A stretch of DNA of 63,202 nucleotides, taken from Halomonas sp. 25-S5 (lineage in GTDB: Bacteria > Pseudomonadota > Gammaproteobacteria > Pseudomonadales > Halomonadaceae). The DNA is taken from positions 1 to 63,202 of the forward strand of contig NZ_JARANV010000024.1 in NCBI RefSeq assembly GCF_029889845.1, in the 5' to 3' direction. The position numbers and the translations under genes were made by a program. This document shows positions 1-7,462 of the stretch, piece by piece. The notes beneath the pieces were generated by a model. That model was not told the DNA's origin. It saw only the letters and a list, made by a program, of their open reading frames with translations, and did not search any database. Within the stretch, counting starts at the first letter, position 1. Each line of letters starts with the position of its first letter.

Positions 1-211
<211 letters not shown>

Positions 212-330
212 CTAAGCCGGGTTGGCCGCGATCACCCGGCGGGGTTCCTGAAGGGGACCCCGCCGTCCTTCCCTCGTCGACGTCGCTCGGGCTACGCCCT
301 CCCGACGTCGACAACCGAAGGTCTCGGCTT

Positions 331-371
331 TCTCATCTTGATTGTCGCGTGACTCTCATCTTGATTGTCGC
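331..371. repeat. 18-bp direct repeats at the IS end
   Basis: Two identical 18-bp copies (331-348, 354-371; TCTCATCTTGATTGTCGC) are separated by 5 bp. They sit at the outer edge of the IS21-like element and are probably transposase-binding repeats. Confidence 0.6.
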
Positions 372-1179
372 TCTATATGGCACTTTGCTAACGCATGCCG
401 CCGAGCGCAAGGTGATACCAGCTAACCCCCTGGCCTGCGTCAAACTGCAAAAGCCCGCCGTGAGCGAGGAGGAGATGGCCGAGCAGGCGTCCCAACGGCG
501 CTACCTGGAGGCTCATGAAGTGGCAGCACTGTTCACCGGCCTGGATGCCTACCAGGAGGAGAAGCGGGAGCAGCGGCGCCAGAGTCGCGCCCACGGTAAG
601 GCGTACCTGCCCACCCTGGACGGCCTGGCCTACGTGGATCACGTCGTTCCGTTCATCAAGCTGATGTACTACACGGGGCTGCGCCCTGGCGACCTGTTCG
701 GCCTGCGCTGGGATCACGTCAACCTGACCTTCGCCACGATCCGTAAGGTCATCGAGAAGACCGCCCATCACCGCCCCGAGCCGATGACCTTCCCGCTGTC
801 CACGTCCGCCGTGGGCGTGCTCAAGGCGTGGCACCAGCAGCAGGGAGCGCCAGCCAGCGGGGTGGTGTTCCCCTCGCCGCACAATGGCAAGCGCATGAGC
901 CAGACGGCAATGCAAAAGCCGTGGGCGCGTGTCCGCCACCTGGCTGGCCTGCCCGCTGACCTGCTGCTGTACAGCCTGCGCCACAACTTCGCCAGCCAGC
1001 TGATCATGGGAGGTGCTGACCTGCTGGCCGTTTCTAAGCTGATGGCCCACTCGGACATCCAGACCACTATCCAGCACTATGCCCACCTGCGCCCCGATCA
1101 CACCCGCGACGCGGTGGAGGCGTTCGCGAGGGAGACCACTTCAAAAACATTAGCCGGACACAAGTCATACAAGTCATGA
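349..1179 (+). pseudogene. int: Tyrosine recombinase/phage integrase, 5' truncated by IS insertion
   Basis: The readable frame keeps the catalytic domain of a tyrosine integrase. Visible are the first catalytic Arg in TGLRPGDL, the LRH box in YSLRHNFAS, the His in LMAHSDIQTT and the nucleophile Tyr in QHYAHL. The N-terminal arm-binding domain and most of the core-binding domain are missing. The first eight codons (from a GTG at 349) come from the IS end; genuine integrase sequence starts near 372. The gene belongs to the satellite-like element downstream and would have catalysed its integration and excision. In this form it is probably inactive. Its last codons overlap the first AAGTCATG repeat cluster. 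Confidence 0.8.
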
Positions 1180-1210
1180 AGTCATGAAGTCATGAAGTCA
1201 TGGCGTTGGC
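1140..1210 (+). repeat. Octamer iteron cluster A (AAGTCATG), candidate replication origin element
   Basis: Four perfect tandem AAGTCATG octamers (1171-1202) are preceded by one variant copy (1162-1169), separated by a C. Upstream is TTCAAAAACATTAGCC (1140-1155) and downstream GCGTTGGC (1203-1210). The same arrangement, with two fewer octamers, recurs in inverted orientation at 5525-5579 on the other side of the primase gene. Short tandem iterons on both sides of a satellite primase-helicase gene recall the P4 ori/crr pair. Function here is inferred. The remaining gap to 1351 holds no gene, only a short inverted repeat (GTTGA/TCAAC at 1226-1242). Confidence 0.6.
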
Positions 1211-1351
1211 ACAGTTGTTATTAGCGTTGACTGATATTCAACTGGCTGTCGCCTGATCCCATTGGCTGGCTAGGGCCGTACACCCGAAAGCGTGGCCACT
1301 CCACCACGCTCGCCAGCCAACCTTCCATGGAGTGCGTCAGGAGTAGCGCAG

Positions 1352-2137
1352 ATGGCCGAGATCAAGTTCCCCGAGGGCCTGCCCGGCTGGTTCAAGATCG
1401 ACCGCTACGCCATCGAGCCTGCCAGTGAGCAGGACATGCACGACGCGGTGGAGGCGGTGATAGATCGACTTCAGTTCTACCAGTCCATCACGGCTCAGAG
1501 TTTCAATCTCCCACCCCTGGATGGCCCCACCCGCGATGCCGCGTTGGCCGCGTTGGAGGAGTGGTCCGACCGTCCCTACCAGCGCAGCACCAGCCATTGG
1601 AGAGGCGCGCTTCGGGCCGCCCTATGCCCCACCATCACCGCCGACGACGTTGCGGCATTTGACGGCATCCTTGAACGGGAAGAAGAAGGCGCACGGGCGG
1701 CCAGCCAGCAGGAAATGATGGACGCAGTGGAGAGTGTCAGCCGCCTGCCGCCCGAGGAGCAGCGGTTAGGGATGGAAGCGGAAATTCGGCGGCTGCGGGA
1801 GGCGGAAGGTGAAGAGGCCCAGCAAGTATTGCGGTACGCCACTGGCCAGACGGACGGACTAAAGCCCGTGCCCCCCGCCTGGCTGGAAAAGCTGTTCACC
1901 CGCCGCATTGCCGCCTATCTGGACCTGTCGCTGTGGGCCGCCCTGGAAGGCCACACCATCGACGTTGAGGGGTTACATGCGGAACTCTTCCCCGAAGGCT
2001 CAGACCCGCGATCCGTAAGCCGTTTGCTGGAGGGTTTACGGGAGCTCCAACACCTTCGGTACCGGATGGCCAACCAGGATGGCAGGGCTTTTCACGCCTA
2101 TCAGAAGAACAGGAAACGACGGAATAAGCACGAGTAG
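1352..2137 (+). CDS. Hypothetical protein of the mobile element (DUF6387-like)
   Basis: 261 residues from an ATG at 1352, chosen because AGGAG (1339-1343) lies 8 nt upstream; an earlier in-frame start at 1292 lacks such a site. The N-terminus (KFPEGLPGWFKIDRYAIEPA) resembles the LPxWFxxxxY opening of DUF6387-type proteins found on integrative elements. The middle is rich in Glu/Arg/Gln and probably helical (about residues 110-165). The C-terminus is very basic (QKNRKRRNKHE), which would suit nucleic-acid contact. There is no catalytic motif I recognise. It lies between the integrase and the AlpA-like gene, in the direction of the replication genes. Function unknown. Confidence 0.7.
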   Translation: MAEIKFPEGLPGWFKIDRYAIEPASEQDMHDAVEAVIDRLQFYQSITAQSFNLPPLDGPTRDAALAALEEWSDRPYQRSTSHWRGALRAALCPTITADDVAAFDGILEREEEGARAASQQEMMDAVESVSRLPPEEQRLGMEAEIRRLREAEGEEAQQVLRYATGQTDGLKPVPPAWLEKLFTRRIAAYLDLSLWAALEGHTIDVEGLHAELFPEGSDPRSVSRLLEGLRELQHLRYRMANQDGRAFHAYQKNRKRRNKHE

Positions 2138-2230
2138 TGCTGTCCGCAAAAATGGATTTGCCATTTTTGCTCAGCACTTCCCGATACACCCAGCAAACTA
2201 GGGGCATCACCAGCACAGGAGCATGCCCCA

Positions 2231-2551
2231 ATGCCTACCCCTATTCAGCAAGACCCCGCCGCCCAACTCGCCAATGCACTAGCCCGCTACCACGACGGCT
2301 TTGACCCGACTTTGATCGAACTGCCGGAAGCCGCCGTGTTTCCGGGCCTCATCGCCGTCGCGCCCATAACCGGACGCAAAGCCCGGAGCACCGGCCTACT
2401 GCTGGGCCGACCAGGGCCACGATTCATACGTCGAGGGAGGAGCATTTTCTATCGCCTTTCCGACGTGCTCGCCTGGCTGGAGGATGGCGAGACCTTCACA
2501 AGTACAGCTGATATTGCTGCCCGTAAAGCCAGCGCCAGCGCCAGCCAGTGA
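2231..2551 (+). CDS. alpA: AlpA-like helix-turn-helix regulator/excisionase
   Basis: 106 residues. Residues about 57-85 (LGRPGPRFIRRGRSIFYRLS then DVLAWLE) match the winged-helix pattern of AlpA/excisionase proteins, where a PPxFxRxGRxVxYRxxDLxxWL motif binds DNA. AGGAG lies 9 nt before the ATG at 2231. In P4-like and PICI satellites an AlpA-type protein near the integrase activates excision and leftward transcription, and the position here fits. The N-terminal third (pro- and acid-rich) is unassigned. The family call rests on the HTH only. Confidence 0.7.
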   Translation: MPTPIQQDPAAQLANALARYHDGFDPTLIELPEAAVFPGLIAVAPITGRKARSTGLLLGRPGPRFIRRGRSIFYRLSDVLAWLEDGETFTSTADIAARKASASASQ

Positions 2552-2620
2552 CCCCCAAAGGAACGCCCCCGCTGGCTGGCAAACCAGGGGGGCGAAAGAA
2601 ACGTTCACAGGACAATCCAG

Positions 2621-3046
2621 ATGATATCTCAAAAGCCCGAAGCGGTCGCCCCCATCGTGCGTATCGCCCCCAACCCTTCCTATCCCGGCGCGTCCATCCT
2701 GGCCATCCGGTGCCCCTTTTGCAGGGAAGAGCACGGGCACGGGATCACTGGCGGCGAGAAGCTATTAGGCGTGCCCCTCCACCGGGGCGCACATTGCAAC
2801 GAATATGATACTGATCTGCGCCGGAAGGGCCTCCACCAGAAGCGCCGTCAGCAACTCGAGGCGGGACTGGCGCTGCGCGAGCGATGCGGCAGGCGTTACG
2901 CCATTCGCCAATCCATCGCCCTCTTCGCTGAATTCAAGAGTGGCCAACTGGTGGGCCTGCGGTTGGGGGAAATGCGGAAGATGCGCATCAGGACGACAGC
3001 CAGCGGGAGCGCAGCGACCACCAGCCAGGGGAGGGCGCGGGTATGA
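2621..3046 (+). CDS. Small Cys-containing protein upstream of the primase
   Basis: 141 residues. A CPFCREEHGHGITGGEKLLG segment (about residues 31-50) followed by HRGAHCNEY (about 54-62) gives CxxC plus His/Cys candidates for a zinc site. The C-terminal half is basic. The stop overlaps the start of the primase gene (ATGA at 3043-3046), so the two are probably translationally coupled. Similar small Zn-finger-like proteins often precede primase genes on phage satellites; that is context, not proof. A second reading frame open at 2548-2808 is not preferred because it lacks the coupling. Confidence 0.6.
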   Translation: MISQKPEAVAPIVRIAPNPSYPGASILAIRCPFCREEHGHGITGGEKLLGVPLHRGAHCNEYDTDLRRKGLHQKRRQQLEAGLALRERCGRRYAIRQSIALFAEFKSGQLVGLRLGEMRKMRIRTTASGSAATTSQGRARV

Positions 3047-5514
3047 TCGATCTACAGCATGCGCAAGCCTTCCTCGACAAGCTGACCGGCAGCCAGCCAG
3101 TGACCTTTCAGACCTTCGACGATAGCGACGCCAAGCGCCCCGAGCTGGCGTACACCCTGCATGGCACGATGGAGCAGCACGGCGCGGCATTGCAGGCGCT
3201 CAACCAGCGAGGGGCCGGCGTGTTCGTGACCGTCAACGCTACCGACCTGACTGGGCGCAAGGCGGAGAACGTAACCGCCGTGCGGGGCGTGTTTGTGGAC
3301 TTCGATGAGCCAGACTCTGAGCGCATGGAGGCGCTTGCCCCTCAACTGGCTGGCGCTGGCTTCGAGCCCACCATCATCGTCGAGTCATCTCCCGGCAGGC
3401 ACCACTACTATTGGTTGACCCGCCAGCCGGGGGAGTTGGCCCCGGATGAGTTCCGCACCATACAGAAGGCGCTGGCTGACTGGCTGGGCAGCGATGCCAA
3501 GGTCTGCGACCTGCCCCGCGTCATGCGCCTGCCAGGCTCAACCCACCGCAAGGGCGATCCCTTCTCGAGCCGCATGGTGCAGGAAGGCCCGAGGCACGAG
3601 GCTGAGGCCATCCGCGGTGCCATCCCTGCACCTGCTCCTGCACCGGCCCCGCCTGCCCCTTCACCGGCAACGATCCCGCCAGCCAGGAGGGGGGCAGGAG
3701 CCCCTGCCAGGGGAGAGGCTTACGCCCGGTCCGTCCTGGATGGCATCGAGCAGGACATCGCCAATGCCCCGACAGGGGAGCGCAACCAGGTGCTCTACCA
3801 GAAGGCGCGGCGAGCGTTCAGCCTGGTGCATGCTCAACAGTTAGACGTGGGCGAGGTGCGTGCCGTGCTGGAGGGCGCGGCGGCGGAGTGCGGGCTGGAG
3901 GCGGACGAGATCGCCACCACGTTGGCCAGCGCCTGGAGCGCCAGCCAGAAGGAGCCAGATGATATCGCCCCTCCACTGGCAGGCGAAGGCTTTGAGGCCG
4001 AATGTCCGCCGGCGTCAGGGGACGATGAGGAGCGCGAGAAGAGCGCGCAACTTGACAGGATTGTTGCCTTCGTCAAGGCGCGCAGTGAGCTATTCCACGA
4101 CGACAATGACACCGCCTATATCCGCGACCGCCAGACTGGCGAGGTCCGCACGGTAGGAAGTCGCGCCTTCCGCAACTGGCTGACCGCCGCGTTTCACCAA
4201 CAGTATGGGAAAGCCGTCCGCGACCAGCCGCTTCGAGAAGCCAGGATGACCCTGGAAGGGCTGGCCATGCAGGATCATCGCCAGGTTCACGGGCGAGTAG
4301 CTGGCGCCAGCGGGAGCTACTGGCTCGATCTTGGCAGGGACGGCGACAGCCGTGCCGTCCACTTGCGTCCCGGCGCGTGGTCAGTGGAGGGGGCCGAGTT
4401 GATGTTCTACCGATCTGACAGCGCCCAGCCACTGCCCGAGCCAGCCAGGGGAGGGAGCATAGAGCCGCTATGGTGCATCGCCAACATCCCGCCCGAATCG
4501 CGGCTGCTGGTGGTGGCCTGGCTGGTAGAGTGCCTTCGCCCTGATACGCCTTACCCCATTGTGGAGCTACTGGGCGAGCAGGGTAGCGCCAAGAGCACCG
4601 CCCAAACCGCCCTGCGCCGCTTGATTGACCCCAACGCCGCCGACCTGAGAGGGGCGCCGAGGTCCGCCGAGGACCTGTACATCTCCGGCGGCATCAATCA
4701 CCTGATCAGCCTCGAAAACGTCAGCTACTTGCCCGCGCCTCTACAGGACGCCATGTGTGTGGTGGCGACCGGCGGGGGGTTCGCCAAGCGCAAGCTTTAT
4801 ACGGACGGCGACGAGTCGGTAATCACACTCAAACGCCCCATCATATTGAACGGCATATCCGCTGCGGTAACCCAACAGGACCTGGTAAGCCGCACCATCA
4901 CCGTTGATATGCCGGTAATCAAGAGCGCCCAAGCCAAGGACAAGCTTGATGCCGAGTTCGAGGCCACGCGCGCCAGCATCCTTGGTGGGCTACTGGATAT
5001 TGCCGCCAAGGCGCTGGAGTGCCTGCCAAGGATGGAGCTACCCCCGGACGAGCGCCCCCGATTGGTGGAGTTCGCTTACCTTGGCATGGCAGTTGCCGAG
5101 GCCATGGGGGAAGAGCCCAAAGCTTTCATGCGCCAGTTCGAGGCGGCCCGCCTGGATGGGCTTGAGCGCACCCTGGAGGCCAGCCCAGTGGCGACAGCTA
5201 TCCGGGCTTGGTCGGTGATCAACGCTGGCACCAAGGATCAGACAACCAGCCAGTGGCTGGCGGACCTGGCACCTTACAGACCGATGGGGAGCGATGCCTG
5301 GCCAAAGTCCGCCAAGGGCCTAGGGAATGCATTGCGCCGCGCCGCCCCTGCACTGCGTCAGTTGGGCATCGAGTGCAAGAGCTTGGGCAATATCGGCGGC
5401 CACGTAAAGTGGCGCATCGGGGTTGCCAGCCAGGGGGAGGCATCGGCGCCCAGCCAGGGGGAGGCATCGGCGCCCAGCCTTCGTGTAGTGGGGGGAGACC
5501 ACCCCCTGCTGTAA
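3043..5514 (+). CDS. Primase-polymerase/helicase replication protein (Prim-Rep)
   Basis: 823 residues. The N-terminal part has the archaeo-eukaryotic/RepB-like primase signature: VFVDFDEPD (about 82-90, metal-binding acidic pair), SPGRHHYYWL (about 114-123) and VMRLPGSTHRKGDP (about 162-175). A Pro/Ala-rich linker (about 196-222) follows. The C-terminal half is an ATPase: Walker A GEQGSAKST (about 510-518), a hydrophobic-acidic LISLENV that may be Walker B, and an RPIILNG motif. This domain order is that of satellite Prim-Rep proteins (P4 alpha-like), which prime, unwind and bind their own origin. The tail holds an 8-residue duplication (SQGEASAP twice). Iteron clusters lie on both sides, consistent with self-replication. 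Confidence 0.8.
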   Translation: MIDLQHAQAFLDKLTGSQPVTFQTFDDSDAKRPELAYTLHGTMEQHGAALQALNQRGAGVFVTVNATDLTGRKAENVTAVRGVFVDFDEPDSERMEALAPQLAGAGFEPTIIVESSPGRHHYYWLTRQPGELAPDEFRTIQKALADWLGSDAKVCDLPRVMRLPGSTHRKGDPFSSRMVQEGPRHEAEAIRGAIPAPAPAPAPPAPSPATIPPARRGAGAPARGEAYARSVLDGIEQDIANAPTGERNQVLYQKARRAFSLVHAQQLDVGEVRAVLEGAAAECGLEADEIATTLASAWSASQKEPDDIAPPLAGEGFEAECPPASGDDEEREKSAQLDRIVAFVKARSELFHDDNDTAYIRDRQTGEVRTVGSRAFRNWLTAAFHQQYGKAVRDQPLREARMTLEGLAMQDHRQVHGRVAGASGSYWLDLGRDGDSRAVHLRPGAWSVEGAELMFYRSDSAQPLPEPARGGSIEPLWCIANIPPESRLLVVAWLVECLRPDTPYPIVELLGEQGSAKSTAQTALRRLIDPNAADLRGAPRSAEDLYISGGINHLISLENVSYLPAPLQDAMCVVATGGGFAKRKLYTDGDESVITLKRPIILNGISAAVTQQDLVSRTITVDMPVIKSAQAKDKLDAEFEATRASILGGLLDIAAKALECLPRMELPPDERPRLVEFAYLGMAVAEAMGEEPKAFMRQFEAARLDGLERTLEASPVATAIRAWSVINAGTKDQTTSQWLADLAPYRPMGSDAWPKSAKGLGNALRRAAPALRQLGIECKSLGNIGGHVKWRIGVASQGEASAPSQGEASAPSLRVVGGDHPLL
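3678..3709 (+). repeat. 32-bp dispersed repeat, copy 1 (inside the primase linker)
   Basis: A 32-bp sequence beginning GCCAGCCAGGAGGGGGGCAG is repeated exactly at 5722-5753, upstream of the terS-like gene. It contains GGCAGG/CCTGCC arms that can fold. Here it encodes part of the low-complexity linker of the replication protein. Exact identity between a coding and a non-coding site argues for a DNA-level role or a recent duplication. Confidence 0.75.
5427..5474 (+). repeat. 24-bp tandem duplication at the primase 3' end
   Basis: Two exact 24-bp units (5427-5450, 5451-5474), each starting CAGCCAGGGGGAGGC, encode SQGEASAP twice. A third partial unit follows. Probably slippage or an extension of the element's CCAGCCAG motif. 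Confidence 0.85.
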
Positions 5515-5524
5515 ATACAAACCA

Positions 5525-5579
5525 GCCAACGCCATGACTTCATGACTTGCATGACTTCGCTCTGGCTAATGTTTTTGAA
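5525..5579 (-). repeat. Octamer iteron cluster B, inverted copy of cluster A
   Basis: Read on the minus strand it gives TTCAAAAACATTAGCC (5579-5564), then AAGTCATG (5557-5550), a C, two tandem AAGTCATG (5548-5533) and GCGTTGGC (5532-5525). Every block of cluster A (1140-1210) is present in the same order, in opposite orientation, with two fewer octamers. Confidence 0.7.
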
Positions 5580-5680
5580 AGAGGGGGCGCCCCTCGCGCG
5601 CGAGCGTCCCCTTTATTAGTCATTGGCATCAAAATTTATAGCGTTAGTCAAAATATTTATAAGCGGTCTAGTGCCCCTCC
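5580..5680. other. Hairpin and AT-rich stretch beside iteron cluster B
   Basis: A G/C palindrome-like block (5581-5595, GAGGGGGCGCCCCTC) is followed by an AT-rich stretch (about 5610-5665, containing AAAATTTATA and AAAATATTTATAA) unlike the surrounding high-GC DNA. An AT-rich zone next to iterons is what a DNA-unwinding element looks like. No gene is seen between 5515 and 5792. Confidence 0.4.
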
Positions 5681-5721
5681 CCTTGGCAGGCACACCACCA
5701 CCACACCGCCACGCCACTACA

Positions 5722-5753
5722 GCCAGCCAGGAGGGGGGCAGGAGCCCCTGCCA
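5722..5753 (+). repeat. 32-bp dispersed repeat, copy 2 (upstream of terS-like gene)
   Basis: Exact copy of 3678-3709, here non-coding and ending 39 bp before the terS-like start codon. Confidence 0.75.
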
Positions 5754-5792
5754 AGTGAAGTGTATCAGATAACGCTGATTGAGGAAGATACG

Positions 5793-6353
5793 ATGACAGG
5801 TAGCCCAATCAAACGAGAGCGCAAGGCCCGCTGGCTGGCGCTCAAGGCCGATCCAGCCTTCGCGGCAGACTGTATATCCCGGATCGCCTGCGGTGACAGC
5901 ATCCGCGCCCTGGCCGCCGAGAACGACATCCCGATCAATACCTTCTGGCACTGGATCACCAAGGAGCACGGCGGGGCAGTCGCTGCCGCCAGGAAGGTCG
6001 TAGCCGCCCAGCTTGCCGACCAGATGAAGGAGGCGGCGGAACGAGTCGAAGCGGGGGAGCTAAACCCCAAGGCCGCGCAGACCGCTTCCAGCATCAGGCA
6101 GTGGCTGGCAGCCCGTTATGATCGCGAGACATTCGGAGATAAGTCCAGCGTGGATGTAACCCATAAGGGCATCGTAGGGCTGCACCTCGAGGCCATCCGG
6201 CAACTGGCCAACGAGCCCATTGATGGTGAATGGGCCAACGTCAACGATGAGATGCCAGCCGGCGGAGGGCTGGAGCGCAGCGAGTATGGCAAGGTGGACG
6301 AGGAGGACGACGATGAAGATGGCCACCCCTTGGACTGCCATCCGCTGCTATAG
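5793..6353 (+). CDS. terS: Terminase small subunit-like protein
   Basis: 186 residues from the ATG at 5793, with GAGGAA 7 nt upstream; the longer open frame from 5547 has no such site. Residues about 25-58 form a helix-turn-helix (RIACGDSIRALAAENDIPIN then TFWHWI), as used by small terminase subunits to bind phage DNA ends. The central region (AARKVVAAQLADQMKEAAER, then SSIRQWLAARYDRETFGDKS) resembles the helical oligomerisation segment of Sf6-type TerS, where an RxxWLxxKxxPKxYGDK motif is usual. The tail is acidic. No large terminase subunit follows, which fits a satellite that redirects a helper phage's packaging motor. A resolvase-like HTH protein is the main alternative. Confidence 0.65.
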   Translation: MTGSPIKRERKARWLALKADPAFAADCISRIACGDSIRALAAENDIPINTFWHWITKEHGGAVAAARKVVAAQLADQMKEAAERVEAGELNPKAAQTASSIRQWLAARYDRETFGDKSSVDVTHKGIVGLHLEAIRQLANEPIDGEWANVNDEMPAGGGLERSEYGKVDEEDDDEDGHPLDCHPLL

Positions 6354-6357
6354 CGGG

Positions 6358-6759
6358 CTAGTTCTCTGAAAATTGGGCGCGCAGCGTGGCCAGCTCTCTG
6401 AGTATTAACTCCCTGCTCATTCCGTGGGAGCGCATTGCTGCCACTTTGAGGACAAATGGAATTGGGATGCGAAGATTTGCGGGGTCGCTGCAGATCCAGT
6501 TAACGTTTTGTACAGCGTCTTTGGTAGACATCCCTTCTGGTATGCCAAACCCCTGTACTTCGAGGTCGTTAAACAGTAGGCCATCTATAAGCCCCGCCAT
6601 GTAGATCCATTGCTCAAAGTCACCGAGCATGCTGTTCCATGTATTGCAGCGAGTTTTAAAGAAGCTATTCTGCTGGGCGGTCGCTTTTTCGGCTGGAAAA
6701 GTGATTGTCAGCAGAAGCCCAAGTATTAGCGTTCTGGCAGCTTTGGTTGTGCTCGTCAT
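6358..6759 (-). CDS. Small secreted protein of unknown function
   Basis: 133 residues beginning with a clear signal peptide (ARTLILGLLLTITFPAEKAT then AQQ, cleavage probably near residue 28). The mature part has two Cys (TRCNTWN and WICSDP), a YMAGLIDGLLF segment and a helical C-terminus. The pattern of a Cys pair around a hydrophobic YxxGxxDG segment is loosely like Rap1a/Tai-type periplasmic immunity proteins, but I do not claim it. Its codon use is markedly less GC-rich than its neighbours. It is convergent with terS, 4 bp away. It may be cargo of the element. GGGAGG lies about 12 nt before the start. Confidence 0.6.
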   Translation of the reverse strand: MTSTTKAARTLILGLLLTITFPAEKATAQQNSFFKTRCNTWNSMLGDFEQWIYMAGLIDGLLFNDLEVQGFGIPEGMSTKDAVQNVNWICSDPANLRIPIPFVLKVAAMRSHGMSRELILRELATLRAQFSEN

Positions 6760-7255
6760 ATTTTAAGAGGCCTCCCTGTCTTAGTTTGCAGCGTTGACAC
6801 CCTCATCGGTGGACTAGCCCTAGCGAAGCGTAGTAGGTACTGCCTAGCACCTTAAACCCGACTTTGGCCGCCCTGGCCGGCAGTGTTTCCGTAGGGTGTC
6901 ACCGATCCAGCCGGGAATCTCAGAATTTTTTTTCAGGGGGCGCTGGAACGCCAGCCAGTGGGGGTGGGGGCTTCGCGGCAGGGTTGGAGGAGGGTCAGGT
7001 GCGGGGGCTGGCAAATGCGTCGGCCCCCCGCCGCCACAAGTCCCTGGGGGGTCTCCGACCGGGGCCCTCCTCCCCCTGCGCAGCACCGCCCCCATTCGAG
7101 TGGAAGGCTCCCCGACTCAGGCTCCCGGTCTACCCCACTGGCAGGCGTAGCCGCGCCAGCCTCGCCGTCTATCACCCATTTGTCACCTGGAGTGGAATGC
7201 GGTGAGAGAAGCGCGGCAATGTTTCTTTATAAATCACTGTTTATAAAAGTCTTTG
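6760..7255. other. Gene-free stretch between the element cargo and tRNA-Arg
   Basis: About 500 bp with G-rich runs (around 6945-7085) and several overlapping open frames of low-complexity Gly/Pro/Arg composition without ribosome sites. One CCAGCCAG motif occurs at about 6952. It could hold the element's right attachment site or packaging site next to the tRNA 3' end, but I see no gene in it. Confidence 0.4.
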
Positions 7256-7332
7256 TGGCGCCCCCATCAGGATTCGAACCTGAGACCTTCCCCTTAGGAG
7301 GGGGACGCTCTATCCAGCTGAGCTATGGGGGC
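7256..7332 (-). tRNA. tRNA-Arg, anticodon CCU
   Basis: 77 nt on the minus strand folding into a full cloverleaf. Acceptor GCCCCCA pairs with TGGGGGC, discriminator G, then encoded CCA. The D arm is GCTC/GAGC, the anticodon stem TCCCC/GGGGA with loop CTCCTAA (anticodon CCT, reads AGG) and the T arm TCAGG-TTCGAAT-CCTGA. Its 3' end faces the mobile region to the left, the usual position for an integration target. Confidence 0.96.
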
Positions 7333-7344
7333 GCGACGGGGCGC

Positions 7345-7373
7345 ATTATAAGCGCCTGAACCGCCGAGATAAA
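7345..7373 (-). promoter_or_regulatory. tRNA-Arg promoter
   Basis: On the minus strand a perfect TATAAT (7350-7345) lies 12 nt before the tRNA 5' end, with TTTATC 17 bp further upstream as a weak -35. Confidence 0.6.
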
Positions 7374-7462
7374 CCCGCCGTGGCCCGGGCCCCTGCCGCG
7401 GGCCATGAGTCCGGCGGGATTCCCGGGTAGAATGCGCGGCAAACCCGTGACCGGTGGCCGGC

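Noticed and set aside
2548..2808. Alternative 86-codon frame before the primase
   Set aside because: It starts directly at the alpA stop but is highly basic, low-complexity, and lacks the ATGA coupling to the primase that the 2621 frame has.
1140..5579. Iteron clusters as attL/attR of an integrated element
   Set aside because: The copies are inverted, whereas attachment sites flank as direct repeats; the integrase remnant and terS also lie outside the pair.
6864..7359. Several overlapping 80-130 codon frames left of the tRNA
   Set aside because: Their products are Gly/Pro/Arg low complexity, they conflict with each other, one runs through the tRNA gene, and none has a ribosome site.
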